64,000 nucleotides of DNA, taken from NCBI GenBank assembly GCA_910587665.1, contig CAJUMZ010000015.1, forward strand, positions 9,255 to 73,254, written 5' to 3'. A program made the position numbers and the translations under genes. Of this stretch, positions 23,734 through 32,639 are shown piece after piece. How positions within the stretch are numbered: the first letter of the stretch is position 1; each line of letters starts with the position of its first letter. Below the pieces are notes generated by a model. It was not told the origin of the DNA and searched no databases. It was given only the letters and a program-made list of their open reading frames with translations. The DNA comes from an uncultured Muribaculum sp. GTDB lineage: Bacteria > Bacteroidota > Bacteroidia > Bacteroidales > Muribaculaceae.

Positions 23734-24957
23734 CTATTCGAGTCCGAACTCTTTGATTTTACGATATAATGTACGCTCCGAAATATTAAGCTCCACGGCT
23801 GTAGCCTTGCGCCTTCCCTCGTTGCGTTCCAACGCGCGGCGTATGGTCTCGCGCTCGGTGTCTTCGAGTGTCATACCCGAATCCTGGGTTTCTTTAATGT
23901 CCTGAGTCGCATGGCTGTCAGGATATAGGCGCGGGAACGGCGCGTAACGCACAAGCGAATGAGGCGTATCCTCGACAGGCGCCGCCTCGTCAAATGGGCG
24001 TATGTCACGCGGAGCGCCGCTCTCCATTGTCTCTATGGTGGCGCGCAGCGTGTCTATTTCATTGCGCATACGGAAAAGCATATTGAACAGCAATTCCCGC
24101 TCGGAGGAGTAAGAGTGACTTCCGTCGACCGACACTACCGGGGTAAAAGAAGCCGTAGCTTCAGGCAGATAGCCGCGCAATATTTCCGGATCTATAGTAT
24201 TTCCCGCTTCAAATAGAGCCACCTGCTCCACAACATTTTTCAATTGCCTTACATTGCCGGGCCAGGGATAATGGCTGAGCATTGTCGTGGCATTTTCATC
24301 AAAAGTGATGGCGGGTGTATGGTAACGCTCGGCAAAATCAGCGGCAAACTTTCTCGCAAGAAGCCGTATGTCACCGCCCCTGTCACGCAACGGGGGCACA
24401 TTGATATGCACCGTGGAAAGACGATAATACAGGTCTTCACGGAATTTCCCTGCCTGTATCGCCTTCATCATGTCGACATTGGTAGCCGCCACGATTCGGA
24501 TATTGGTCTTCTGAACGGTCGAAGAACCGACTTTTATAAACTCTCCGCTTTCAAGAACGCGTAGCAACCGTGCCTGTGTGGTAAGCGGAAGCTCGGCAAC
24601 CTCATCAAGAAATATAGTGCCGCCGTCGGCTTCCTCAAAATAGCCCTTACGGGTGGCTATGGCACCCGTGAACGCGCCTTTCTCATGACCGAACAGCTCG
24701 GAGTCGATAGTGCCCTCGGGTATAGCGCCACAGTTTACGGCAATGTATTTTGAGTGTTTTCTCGCTCCATAGGCATGTATGATCTGCGGGAAAAACTCTT
24801 TTCCCGTGCCACTCTCCCCGGTAATAAGCACCGACAAGTCAATAGGCGCGACACGCAATGCGCGCTGCACGGCTGCAACGAGCGCAGGCGCGTTGCCTAC
24901 GATACCAAAGCGCGATTTAGCCTCGCGCACCTCGGCTGAAATGTCGACTATATTCAT
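23734..24957 (-). CDS. Sigma-54-interacting AAA+ transcriptional activator
   Basis: 407 residues. AAA+ domain from about 15 to 250: Walker A GESGTGKE, sigma-54 contact loop GAFTGA within GHEKGAFTGAIATRKGYF, Walker B GGTIFLDEVAELP, and sensor/arginine-finger stretch. A C-terminal Fis-type helix-turn-helix (about 365-405, KATAVELNISERTLYRKI) binds DNA. There is no receiver, GAF or PAS input domain, so activity is not set by a cognate kinase through phosphorylation of this protein. Its start overlaps the acyltransferase stop by 4 bases. Co-location with lptE and secG suggests envelope-related control (inference). Confidence 0.9.
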   Translation of the reverse strand: MNIVDISAEVREAKSRFGIVGNAPALVAAVQRALRVAPIDLSVLITGESGTGKEFFPQIIHAYGARKHSKYIAVNCGAIPEGTIDSELFGHEKGAFTGAIATRKGYFEEADGGTIFLDEVAELPLTTQARLLRVLESGEFIKVGSSTVQKTNIRIVAATNVDMMKAIQAGKFREDLYYRLSTVHINVPPLRDRGGDIRLLARKFAADFAERYHTPAITFDENATTMLSHYPWPGNVRQLKNVVEQVALFEAGNTIDPEILRGYLPEATASFTPVVSVDGSHSYSSERELLFNMLFRMRNEIDTLRATIETMESGAPRDIRPFDEAAPVEDTPHSLVRYAPFPRLYPDSHATQDIKETQDSGMTLEDTERETIRRALERNEGRRKATAVELNISERTLYRKIKEFGLE

Positions 24958-25787
24958 CGGCGGTCACGCAATTTATAAGTTTGACTCTTTAGGAATTGTC
25001 CGAGGTCGGTGACGTCGGGGTGCTGTTTAAGCTCTTCAGGAGAGATTATGTCACCCACGGAGACATGTATATCACTGTGGCATTTGCGCCACACCTCGGC
25101 GGGGAGGCGAAGTGTGCGCAGCCGCCAGTCAATCATGCCGAGAATATTGAACCACACACTATTATGTCCGTGGAAATAAATCGGGATCACAGGCACTCCA
25201 AGCTGCTGAATAAGGCGTATGATCGACGGTTGCCACTCACGATCCTCGATACGCAGCCTGCCGTTGATCTTGCTTACCGCCCCGGCCGGGAAAAATCCTA
25301 TCGGATTGCCACGGCGCACCTGCACGATAGCCTCCTTTATCCCCTTCATAGACACAGCCTTCTTTGCCGGGTCGTCAGATGCAAGGGCGTCGACGGCTAT
25401 AAAATTAGGGCGCATCGCCGAGATGTGGTTGAGCACCATATTGACCATGACTTTAAATTCAGGGCGAATCGATCCGATAAGCGCGATAAGAGATATTCCG
25501 TCAAGCGCGCCAAAAGGATGGTTGCTCACCGTGACGAAAGCCCCTTCCGGCAGCCGGTCAAGTACCTCCTTGCCATCGACTTTCAGGGTTATATCAAAAT
25601 CTTTCAGCAGATTGCGGGTAAATTCAGGCCCGGGATTGTCACAATATTTGTCATGCACGGCATTGACCTTGTCAAGCTCGATCCAATGGATCACCTTGTT
25701 GACCAATTTTTCATGCCCTGCAAGCTGAGGCAACAGCCCCACAATATCATTATAATCGAGTACTGTACGTTTTATAGCTTCACTCAT
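24954..25787 (-). CDS. Lysophospholipid acyltransferase-like protein
   Basis: 277 residues from the ATG at 25785-25787, chosen over a TTG seven codons upstream. PlsC-type acyltransferase core: catalytic H-x4-D in NHPFGALDG (about residues 89-97), and the later FFPAGAVSK and GVPVIPIYFHG blocks. It should transfer acyl chains to a lysophospholipid, glycerolipid or ornithine-type acceptor at the inner membrane face; the exact acceptor is unclear. First gene of the operon running to secG; a promoter lies at 25837-25866. Confidence 0.85.
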   Translation of the reverse strand: MSEAIKRTVLDYNDIVGLLPQLAGHEKLVNKVIHWIELDKVNAVHDKYCDNPGPEFTRNLLKDFDITLKVDGKEVLDRLPEGAFVTVSNHPFGALDGISLIALIGSIRPEFKVMVNMVLNHISAMRPNFIAVDALASDDPAKKAVSMKGIKEAIVQVRRGNPIGFFPAGAVSKINGRLRIEDREWQPSIIRLIQQLGVPVIPIYFHGHNSVWFNILGMIDWRLRTLRLPAEVWRKCHSDIHVSVGDIISPEELKQHPDVTDLGQFLKSQTYKLRDRR

Positions 25788-25836
25788 ATCTTTATCAAAA
25801 CAGGTCAATTATTTGCAACTGACCACCTATTTACCA

Positions 25837-25866
25837 CAAAGTTACGAAAACTTGGATACAAGACAA
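25837..25866 (-). promoter_or_regulatory. Promoter of acyltransferase-to-secG operon
   Basis: Minus-strand TAACTTTG (25837-25844) with TTG at 25864-25866, spacing 19. Confidence 0.6.
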
Positions 25867-25927
25867 AAAAGTAGGAGAAAATGTAAACCCGAAAGTGTTA
25901 CAAATTCTCCTACTCCTCTCTCCTCAG

Positions 25928-26001
25928 CGGTGCGTACGGGACTCGAACCCGTGACCCCATGCGTGACAGGCATGTATTCTAACCAGCTGAACTAACGCAC
26001 C
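25928..26001 (-). tRNA. tRNA-Asp (GTC)
   Basis: Minus-strand cloverleaf: acceptor GGTGCGT with ACGCACC, D-arm with TTCAGCTGGTTAGAA, anticodon stem CATGC/GCATG around loop CTGTCAC (anticodon GTC), and T-loop GGTTCGAGTCC. The discriminator base is G, as expected for tRNA-Asp. The 3' CCA is not encoded. Confidence 0.97.
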
Positions 26002-26056
26002 AAAGTTTTGTCGTATTTTATCATTTTTCAAAACCGCCTCTGCTGTTTTGCGAGTG

Positions 26057-26087
26057 CAAAGTTATATGCAAAATTTCATTCCTGCAA
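26057..26087 (-). promoter_or_regulatory. Promoter of tRNA-Asp
   Basis: Minus-strand TAACTTTG (26057-26064) and TTG at 26085-26087, spacing 20. Confidence 0.6.
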
Positions 26088-26290
26088 ATTTTTTCGTCAC
26101 TTTTTCAAAAAAATCTGCGAAAACAAGACAATTCAAGGGAAGCCCCCCTACTCGTCACGCTATTTCTGACTATTTTTTAGGCACCAAATTTTAGGTCCAA
26201 ATATAATTATTATCAAAAAATCACTAATTTTGCACCGGAATTTGACGATGCAGTCATGCTGATAAATGCCTGCGGAAGGTCAATATCATA

Positions 26291-26431
26291 ATGTATAAAT
26301 CGACAATATCAACTTCTGGCTTAGAAATTCTAAAAGAGTATAATAATGATACAGCATCGTTTCGAGGTGAAACGAGTTCATACTCTATTGATATAATATT
26401 TCCTACTGATTTTTGGAATACGCTTCAGTAA
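26291..26431 (+). CDS. Possible short ORF or gene remnant, 46 residues
   Basis: An ATG-to-TAA frame encoding a mixed peptide that begins MYKSTISTSGLEILKEYNN and ends in YSIDIIFPTDFWNTLQ. The STSGLEIL and IDIIFP pieces vaguely recall the end of a GHKL-type ATPase domain, which would make it the tail of a lost kinase or regulator, but this is a weak visual impression. No ribosome-binding site stands out. It could equally be chance. Confidence 0.25.
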   Translation: MYKSTISTSGLEILKEYNNDTASFRGETSSYSIDIIFPTDFWNTLQ

Positions 26432-26534
26432 GTTAATACTTGCTGTGAGTTAGTTATGCGCCATGCCCATATGGGTATCGGTGCTGTTTTTCGTGTGTCT
26501 ATATATAGTATTTTTAATAAACCAATAATCACAA

Positions 26535-27854
26535 ATGACAAAGACAATCAGACTGTTAATGGCATTTGCCCTTATTTTCGTTCCGTATTCTTACGGCCAT
26601 GGAATCCGGCAAATGTCTATCGGCGAATTGTTCACACTCGCCAATCAACAAAATCCAGACATCGGAGTCACAAACGAGGCAATAACTGTTGCGCGGCAAG
26701 GTGAGACTGTGGCAAAAAATGCCCGTCTGCCACAAATCAATGCGTCGCTTACATTGAGTTATCTCGGTGACGGAACTATCCTTGACCGGGATTTCGGCAA
26801 CGCCATGCGTGACAAACTCCCTCATTTCAGCAACACTCTCGGAGTGGAATTATACCAACCGATATATACCGGCGGTGCAATATCTTCAGGTGTGAGTCTT
26901 GCCGAGAAAGGAACTGAAATGGCTGTAAATAACAGGACAATGTCCGTCAATTCGGTCAGGATGGCTATCGCTACAAACTATCTCGAACTTGCTAAAAATC
27001 GTAATCTTCGGAAGGTGTATGACGAGAACATACGCCTGACCGAGAAACTTTTAGGCGAGATGAAAGCAAAACATTCACAAGGGATAGTCTTGAAGAACGA
27101 CATAACGCGATACGAGTTAAGGCTTTCATCATTGTCGTATGACAAGCTGGCAACAGAAAACGCCATACGGATCTTCAACAACAACCTTGTTTCTTTGCTT
27201 GGGCTTGATGCCAATACCGAGATTGTTCCGGACATTGATGCGGATGGATTATTGACCTCCGAAGCCGATATGCACTCTTGGCTTGAAACGGCCTCGGAAC
27301 ATTCACCATCGCTTAAGAGTCTGGACATATCCGCAGACATTGAGCGACTGAACCGTAAAGTCGCACACTCGGAGTACATACCCAAAATAGGAATTGTAGC
27401 GGGTGACAATTTTCTCGGTCCGGTGACTTTTGAGGTTCCTGCGTTGAACAAGAACTATAACGCATGGTTCGTCGGGGTGAATGTCAAATGGAACATCTCA
27501 TCCCTTTTCACAACACCGAAATCCACGCATCGTCATGACCTTGAACTGGCAAGAATACGGAATGAGAGGGAGGCGGCTACCGGCGGAATTGAAAGAGGTA
27601 TAAACGAGGCCATTACGCTATACAGGCAGGCAGTAGAGCATTTGGAGATAGAGCGGAAGAACGTGCAGCTCGCCGAGGAAAACTATGCCGTGGTGTCAAA
27701 CCGTTTTGACAACCAACTCGCATTGCTCACCGATATGCTTGATGCCTCAAACGCAAGGCTTGACGCGGGTGTAAGACTCGTGAATGCCGAAATATCAACA
27801 AGATTTTATTATTATCAACTTCACTATATAGCAGGAACACTCTCGACATTATGA
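26535..27854 (+). CDS. TolC-family outer-membrane efflux protein
   Basis: 439 residues with a Sec signal (about 1-21, ending YSYG). The two-fold TolC repeat is visible: long helical segments with heptad spacing (about 30-210 and 240-430) and strand motifs near QINASLTLSYL and VELYQPIYTGGAI. It forms the trimeric exit channel in the outer membrane for the pump encoded downstream. The stop overlaps the start of the adaptor gene by 4 bases (ATGA), so the operon is translationally coupled. Confidence 0.92.
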   Translation: MTKTIRLLMAFALIFVPYSYGHGIRQMSIGELFTLANQQNPDIGVTNEAITVARQGETVAKNARLPQINASLTLSYLGDGTILDRDFGNAMRDKLPHFSNTLGVELYQPIYTGGAISSGVSLAEKGTEMAVNNRTMSVNSVRMAIATNYLELAKNRNLRKVYDENIRLTEKLLGEMKAKHSQGIVLKNDITRYELRLSSLSYDKLATENAIRIFNNNLVSLLGLDANTEIVPDIDADGLLTSEADMHSWLETASEHSPSLKSLDISADIERLNRKVAHSEYIPKIGIVAGDNFLGPVTFEVPALNKNYNAWFVGVNVKWNISSLFTTPKSTHRHDLELARIRNEREAATGGIERGINEAITLYRQAVEHLEIERKNVQLAEENYAVVSNRFDNQLALLTDMLDASNARLDAGVRLVNAEISTRFYYYQLHYIAGTLSTL

Positions 27855-28885
27855 AACAAAAAACTCGCCGCCGGCTCCAGAACGCCGGAGTAATCATCCT
27901 CATACTTGCAGGATTCGCATGGATAGCGTATAAATTTATCGGATTCTCGTCATCGACATTCACAGATAACGCACAGGTATATCAACGCATAGTGCCTGTA
28001 AACAGCCGTGTGCAGGGTTTTGTGAAGGAAATCCGGTTTGATGACTACACGCCCGTACACAAGGGTGATACCCTTGCCATAATAGAGGACTCGGATTTCC
28101 GTCTGCAACTCGCACAGGCAAAAGCAAACCTGCAAAATGCCCTTTCGGGAAAAGATGTCGCCACATCGGCTGTATCCACCTCGACAAACGACATAACCGT
28201 GACCGAGTCGGCACTTGCCGAAGTGGAGGCATTGTTGAGAAACGCAAAACGTGACCTCGACCGTTATTCGGCACTTCTTCAACAGGATGCTGTCACCCAA
28301 CAGCAATATGACGCGGTGGAAACAAATTATCTCGCACTTGAAGCCAAACGAAACACGCTTGTGAGGCAAAAAAACTCCACCGGATTTGTGGCGCAACAGC
28401 AGCGTCACCGCCTCGGTCAGAATGTAGCCGGTATAGAGTTGGCGGAGGCTGCGGTGAGCCTTGCCGAACTGAATCTTTCATATACGGTCATTCTCGCTCC
28501 ATGTGACGGATTTACATCCCGGCGCAACATCCAGCCGGGGCAGCTTATCCAGCCGGGGCAGACCATCGTGTCGGTGGTTGATACCGGCGACACATGGATT
28601 ATCGCCAATTATAAGGAAACACAGACCGCACGGATGACGGTCGGCGACAGTGTGTGCATAGAAGTCGATGCCGTTCCAGATGTGAAATATATGGGTGTAA
28701 TCGAGGCTATATCCAATGCAACCGGTGCAAAATATTCGCCCATGCCGCAGGACAACTCAACCGGAAATTTTGTAAAGGTCGAGCAACGCATACCGGTGAA
28801 AATACGGTTTGCCGCAGATACACCTGAAAATGAGATGGCTCGGTTACGGTCGGGCATGAATGTGGAATGTAATGTAGTCAAATGA
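27851..28885 (+). CDS. HlyD/EmrA-type periplasmic adaptor
   Basis: 344 residues. One N-terminal membrane anchor (about 11-30), a biotinyl-lipoyl-like half motif (VNSRVQGFVKEIRFDDYTPV), a long alpha-helical hairpin (about 85-195), the second lipoyl half (APCDGFTSRRNIQPGQLIQP), and a beta-barrel domain (TWIIANYKETQTARM). This is the EmrA layout, linking the inner-membrane transporter to the TolC channel. A tandem IQPGQLIQPGQ duplication lies at the lipoyl hairpin. Four-base overlaps with both neighbours. Confidence 0.92.
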   Translation: MKQKTRRRLQNAGVIILILAGFAWIAYKFIGFSSSTFTDNAQVYQRIVPVNSRVQGFVKEIRFDDYTPVHKGDTLAIIEDSDFRLQLAQAKANLQNALSGKDVATSAVSTSTNDITVTESALAEVEALLRNAKRDLDRYSALLQQDAVTQQQYDAVETNYLALEAKRNTLVRQKNSTGFVAQQQRHRLGQNVAGIELAEAAVSLAELNLSYTVILAPCDGFTSRRNIQPGQLIQPGQTIVSVVDTGDTWIIANYKETQTARMTVGDSVCIEVDAVPDVKYMGVIEAISNATGAKYSPMPQDNSTGNFVKVEQRIPVKIRFAADTPENEMARLRSGMNVECNVVK

Positions 28886-30477
28886 TGGGACACGGACCAA
28901 GCCCATTTACCAACAACCGCCTTCTGGTGTATAAGTCGTGGATGCCCCGCCGGTTGCGCTTCTGGTTGATTGTCATGTTCGCATTTTTCTACCAGTTGTC
29001 GGGTGGCGTGTATCTCGCGGCCCTGAGTCAGATGGTAGGGGAACTTTCATTTATCAGCGAGGATGTGACGATGGCAAGTTATTGCTCTCTTATCGGACTC
29101 AACATGATATTTCCGGTACTGTTCAGATGGAAATTCTATTTTTACAGCCGCCAGATGTGGTTCGTATCAAGCATAGGCTCCATTGCCTGTGCCATTGCCG
29201 CGCCGTATTCCACAATCCCTTGGATATTATGGCTTGTATGCCTGCTTGCCGGTTATTTTAAGATGATGGGAATGTTCGCCTGCATGAGTACCATTCAGTT
29301 AAACATAACCCCGACACGCAATTATGGCGTGTTTTTTCCTGTGGTGTATATACTTGTCTGCGGGGCCATCCAGATTTCCGGATTGATGACGGCCTATATT
29401 TCATACGATTTCAATTGGAAATTCGTATATCTTGTAATCATAGGATTGATGTCGATTATCGACCTTATCGTTTATTTCATGATGAACCATGACCATCGTG
29501 GTGCGCCCTTCATTCCGCTAAAGGGAGTAGATTGGGTCGGTCATATACTTTGGGTCACGACATGCTGTATAGCCGCATGGATATTCAATTTCGGGGAGCA
29601 TTATGACTGGTGGAACAGCCGTGAGATATGGTATGCGACATGGTTGTTCATTGCGGTGTTTGCCCTGACATTGATTGAATCACACTATAAAAAAGAACCG
29701 TTTCTCTCGTTGAAGGCTTTTTGCTATCCTACAACATGGCGGGTCACATTCGTGCTGTTGGGAATTGCCGTTCTTCAGGCATCGGCCCATGTGTTGCAGC
29801 CGGTATTTATGAACGCGGTTGCCGGATACGATTATTTCACGATAGTAAATTTCAACTATCCTGAGATTTACGGCATAATTATGGGGGCAGTGCTGACATA
29901 TTTCGCCCTTGTCAGATGGAAATGGCGAATGAAGATATTTTTCTTCATCTGCTTTCTTCTGACCACATTCTACATTATCGCATCGTATTTTCTTATCGAC
30001 CCTTCGACGGAAGCATGGCTGTTTTATATACCGCTGTTCGCTTTCGGAGCCGGAGAAGTAATGATGGAGGCAGGAGCAACCTATATGGTATGCCGCAATA
30101 TTCCGTTTCAGCACATGTTCATGAATATCGCCATTATCGGGTTTGCCCGCTGTGGCGTAGGCACGGCAGTAGCAGGAGCATTGGTGGAACGTATGTTTGC
30201 ATGGGCTATGAACAAGAATGTCATGTTGACATCCTCCGAGCTGGACAATTTCAGTGGTGACAGTGTTTCATGGTTTGCAGAGTATTTTACCCAACAGAAC
30301 ATTATGCTTGCTGTCAAGGAATGTTACGGATATCTGATATTGTTCGGCATATTGATGATGCTGACAATACTGTTCGCACGGTTCAGTCCTTCCATGAACA
30401 GGATTTTGCCAACAATGAGTGCTGCGGCACGTTGGGTCCGCAATCCGCACGTCACTCCTGACCCGACATTAAGATAA
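28882..30477 (+). CDS. MFS transporter, DHA2/EmrB-like drug exporter
   Basis: 531-residue inner-membrane transporter with about 14 predicted helices, the number expected for DHA2 proton-antiport drug exporters. Typical features include the early FFYQLSGGVYLAALSQMVGEL helix region and many aromatic-rich helices; the classic MFS loop motif is poorly conserved, as in other Bacteroidetes EmrB relatives. With the adaptor and TolC genes upstream it forms a tripartite pump spanning both membranes; substrates (bile acids, fatty acids, drugs) cannot be read. A strong terminator follows directly. Confidence 0.9.
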   Translation: MMGHGPSPFTNNRLLVYKSWMPRRLRFWLIVMFAFFYQLSGGVYLAALSQMVGELSFISEDVTMASYCSLIGLNMIFPVLFRWKFYFYSRQMWFVSSIGSIACAIAAPYSTIPWILWLVCLLAGYFKMMGMFACMSTIQLNITPTRNYGVFFPVVYILVCGAIQISGLMTAYISYDFNWKFVYLVIIGLMSIIDLIVYFMMNHDHRGAPFIPLKGVDWVGHILWVTTCCIAAWIFNFGEHYDWWNSREIWYATWLFIAVFALTLIESHYKKEPFLSLKAFCYPTTWRVTFVLLGIAVLQASAHVLQPVFMNAVAGYDYFTIVNFNYPEIYGIIMGAVLTYFALVRWKWRMKIFFFICFLLTTFYIIASYFLIDPSTEAWLFYIPLFAFGAGEVMMEAGATYMVCRNIPFQHMFMNIAIIGFARCGVGTAVAGALVERMFAWAMNKNVMLTSSELDNFSGDSVSWFAEYFTQQNIMLAVKECYGYLILFGILMMLTILFARFSPSMNRILPTMSAAARWVRNPHVTPDPTLR

Positions 30478-30481
30478 CACG

Positions 30482-30516
30482 CACTGTTTCGCGGATTTGC
30501 GAAACAGTGTTTTTTT
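30482..30516 (+). terminator. Terminator of efflux operon
   Basis: Perfect 11-bp stem CACTGTTTCGC (30482-30492) and GCGAAACAGTG (30499-30509), 6-base loop, followed by seven T. Confidence 0.95.
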
Positions 30517-30545
30517 AAGCGAATGTAGTATCGGTATGTAATATG

Positions 30546-31937
30546 CTATCGGATTATTTTCTCTCCGTTAATGATGTATAGACCGGAAGGGAGAAGGGAC
30601 TCCGCCTGAGAGCGAGGCACTGAATGCAACACCTCAACTCCGCTTGGATGGTAAACATCTACGAGTTCATTACCGGTATCGGCATCAACATTGTCTATAC
30701 CGCCGGTATAGCCTCCTTCGCCATAAAATCCTTTTATCATCGCATCCACCAGCTCCGGCTCATTAAATTCGGGAACGCTGCGAGACTCTCCGTCGGAAAG
30801 TCCCATCCAATGAAATGTGGCTATGCCACGGGCTTTTGTCTGCTCGATAAAATAACGTGCAAATGCACAATTGTCTTCCTGTAGGGTCATATCGGTGCCC
30901 CATTCTCCGACAATCATCGGCGCGCCCTTCGATGTAAGATGCGTAGTCCAGTTCTTGACAAGCTCATTCACGGTGTTTTTGCCGTTTGCGAAAGTCTTGT
31001 CGCCGGGATAGGAATGTACTTCGAATATTATATGATTTTCCGCCTTGTCATCAGGCAGTTTCATATTTTTCAACGGATCTTTGAGATGAGAATTCCAATT
31101 GCCGCTACCGTCACACGCGCCGTAGGTACACACCACAAGATTTCTTTGTGCGTTATTACCTCCGGTAGCCCTTACTGCGTTGACAAAAGTCTGTGCATAG
31201 CTGTTGATTGCATCATATGCCTCTGTCGCCATCGCCTGATTATAATTGCCCTCGCTTGCAAAAGAGGCGAAACACCATGAACGCTTCTCGTCAAGCATCT
31301 CGTTATATCCCTCAAAAAGAAGGTGCTCGTCATAATCCTTGAACTCTTCGGCAATCTGACGCCAAACCTCCTCAAACCGCTTATGCTGCGCGGCATAAGT
31401 GGCGGCATCGGCAACAAGCCATGCCGTAGAGGCGGCTCCGGTGTCATGATGCACATTGAGTATACAATACATTCCGACATCGATCACATAATCGACAACC
31501 TCATGAATGCGATCCATCCATTCCCGCTGTATCTTTGTGCCTATGTCATCGGTGGCGGGATCCCATTTACCGTTTACCCACGTATTGAAATCAAATTTTG
31601 CCTCCATATGAGGGTACCATGTGACAGGGACACGGATCGCATTAAATCCGGCTTCCTTGAACATTTTTAACAGTTCCGGCGTGGTCACGGGCTGTCCCCA
31701 TGCCTTTTCATAGTCGGAGGGTGTGCGCCCTGTCCAATGCTCTATCCACATGTTTTCGACATCACCGGAATTGGAGTCAAGGGTGTTTCCGAGATTCCAT
31801 CCTACTTTCATATTTGAGACTGCCTCTGATGCCGTCTCAAATGTTTCCGCACCCGCCATCGTAGCGGGAACAGCACCGGATATAAGCGATGCGAGCAAGA
31901 ATCCTCTGCAAATGTTTAAACTGCCACTAAGTATCAT
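30546..31937 (-). CDS. Secreted GH5 endoglucanase with sorting-like tail
   Basis: 463 residues with an N-terminal signal (about 1-30). GH5 TIM barrel with the family-4-like opening MKVGWNLGNTLDS, RVPVTW, VHHDTG, acid/base Glu213 in GYNEM and nucleophile Glu345 in VGEWGT. It should cut beta-1,4-glucan, xyloglucan or related hemicellulose. The last 45 residues (from about 418) form a beta tail ending SLLPSGLYIINGEKIIR, similar to type IX secretion type A signals, so the enzyme is probably exported to the surface. Monocistronic; DUF4294 gene lies 24 bases upstream on the same strand. Confidence 0.92.
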   Translation of the reverse strand: MILSGSLNICRGFLLASLISGAVPATMAGAETFETASEAVSNMKVGWNLGNTLDSNSGDVENMWIEHWTGRTPSDYEKAWGQPVTTPELLKMFKEAGFNAIRVPVTWYPHMEAKFDFNTWVNGKWDPATDDIGTKIQREWMDRIHEVVDYVIDVGMYCILNVHHDTGAASTAWLVADAATYAAQHKRFEEVWRQIAEEFKDYDEHLLFEGYNEMLDEKRSWCFASFASEGNYNQAMATEAYDAINSYAQTFVNAVRATGGNNAQRNLVVCTYGACDGSGNWNSHLKDPLKNMKLPDDKAENHIIFEVHSYPGDKTFANGKNTVNELVKNWTTHLTSKGAPMIVGEWGTDMTLQEDNCAFARYFIEQTKARGIATFHWMGLSDGESRSVPEFNEPELVDAMIKGFYGEGGYTGGIDNVDADTGNELVDVYHPSGVEVLHSVPRSQAESLLPSGLYIINGEKIIR

Positions 31938-31961
31938 ATATAAGGTTAAATGGTTGAAAAA

Positions 31962-32612
31962 TCAGAGCTGGCCTTGCTCTACAAGCACGCATACTCGCTC
32001 TATTATGGCGTCATCAGCATTTTTATCGGGCTTATAGCTTGTCTTGAGGTTGACGCCGAAGAATTTTCCGAATGTCTGCCAGAAACCGGCGCGGAAAGTG
32101 CCGAGAAAGGCTTTCAGTATCGAGTAGCTGCTTTGGTTGGTCTCGCGGTTGATGAGCTTAACAAGCATCTTTCCCTGCGACTTTGTAAATTTCTTGAGCT
32201 GCGGCTTGTATTGGGCGAAAATCTCCTTTTCCATCTGTGTAAGATGGGCTTCGCGCTCTTTCTGGGTAGGGAGGGTCTCGATATACTCATATGTCTCAAG
32301 GAGCGTCTCGGCAATCAGCTTTGCGTAAGGGAGGGTGCGTTTGACATCACGCACCGTACGCCAGTAAAATTCCTCCTGCTTCTTGTTTTTGAATTTCATC
32401 GGAGGAAATACTGTAACGTTACGCAGCACAACCATAAGAGCCGTGTCGCCCTGCTCGGTGATAAAATGGTATCTGCCGTTGACCGGCTTACCTACCACGC
32501 TACTTGGCACAGGCACTCCGTCGGCGTCAACCTTTTGGGCATATGAGCCGACAGCACACAATATGGTCATGAACACACAGAATAGAATCCTCATAACCAT
32601 ATAACGCGACAT
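31962..32612 (-). CDS. DUF4294 secreted protein
   Basis: 216 residues with a signal peptide (about 1-25, ending SYAQ; M5 or M7 are alternative starts). The core KNKKQEEFYWRTVRDVKRTLPYAKL and the following YEYIETLPTQKEREAHLTQ match the Bacteroidetes DUF4294 family, which is periplasmic and of unknown function. The C-terminal SILKAFLGTFRAGFWQTFGKFFGVNLK is also typical. It lies 27 bases after nadB on the same strand and may be co-transcribed with it. Confidence 0.85.
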   Translation of the reverse strand: MSRYMVMRILFCVFMTILCAVGSYAQKVDADGVPVPSSVVGKPVNGRYHFITEQGDTALMVVLRNVTVFPPMKFKNKKQEEFYWRTVRDVKRTLPYAKLIAETLLETYEYIETLPTQKEREAHLTQMEKEIFAQYKPQLKKFTKSQGKMLVKLINRETNQSSYSILKAFLGTFRAGFWQTFGKFFGVNLKTSYKPDKNADDAIIERVCVLVEQGQL

Positions 32613-32639
32613 TGCCGTAAAGATTGTATTGTCAGGATA

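Larger units (their letters stand above)
26002..26534. other. 533-bp intergenic region between tRNA-Asp and the efflux operon
   Basis: Contains the tRNA promoter (26057-26087), an AT-rich spacer with long T and A runs, and a 46-codon ORF at 26291-26431. No terminator or convincing -7 box for the efflux operon was found in the last 100 bases. Confidence 0.6.

Noticed and set aside
24996..25874. Open frame of 292 codons on the plus strand
   Set aside because: Antisense to the acyltransferase gene, which has the H-x4-D motif and operon context.
26456..26704. Open frame of 82 codons overlapping the TolC start
   Set aside because: Out-of-frame overlap with the signal peptide region of the TolC gene, no features of its own.
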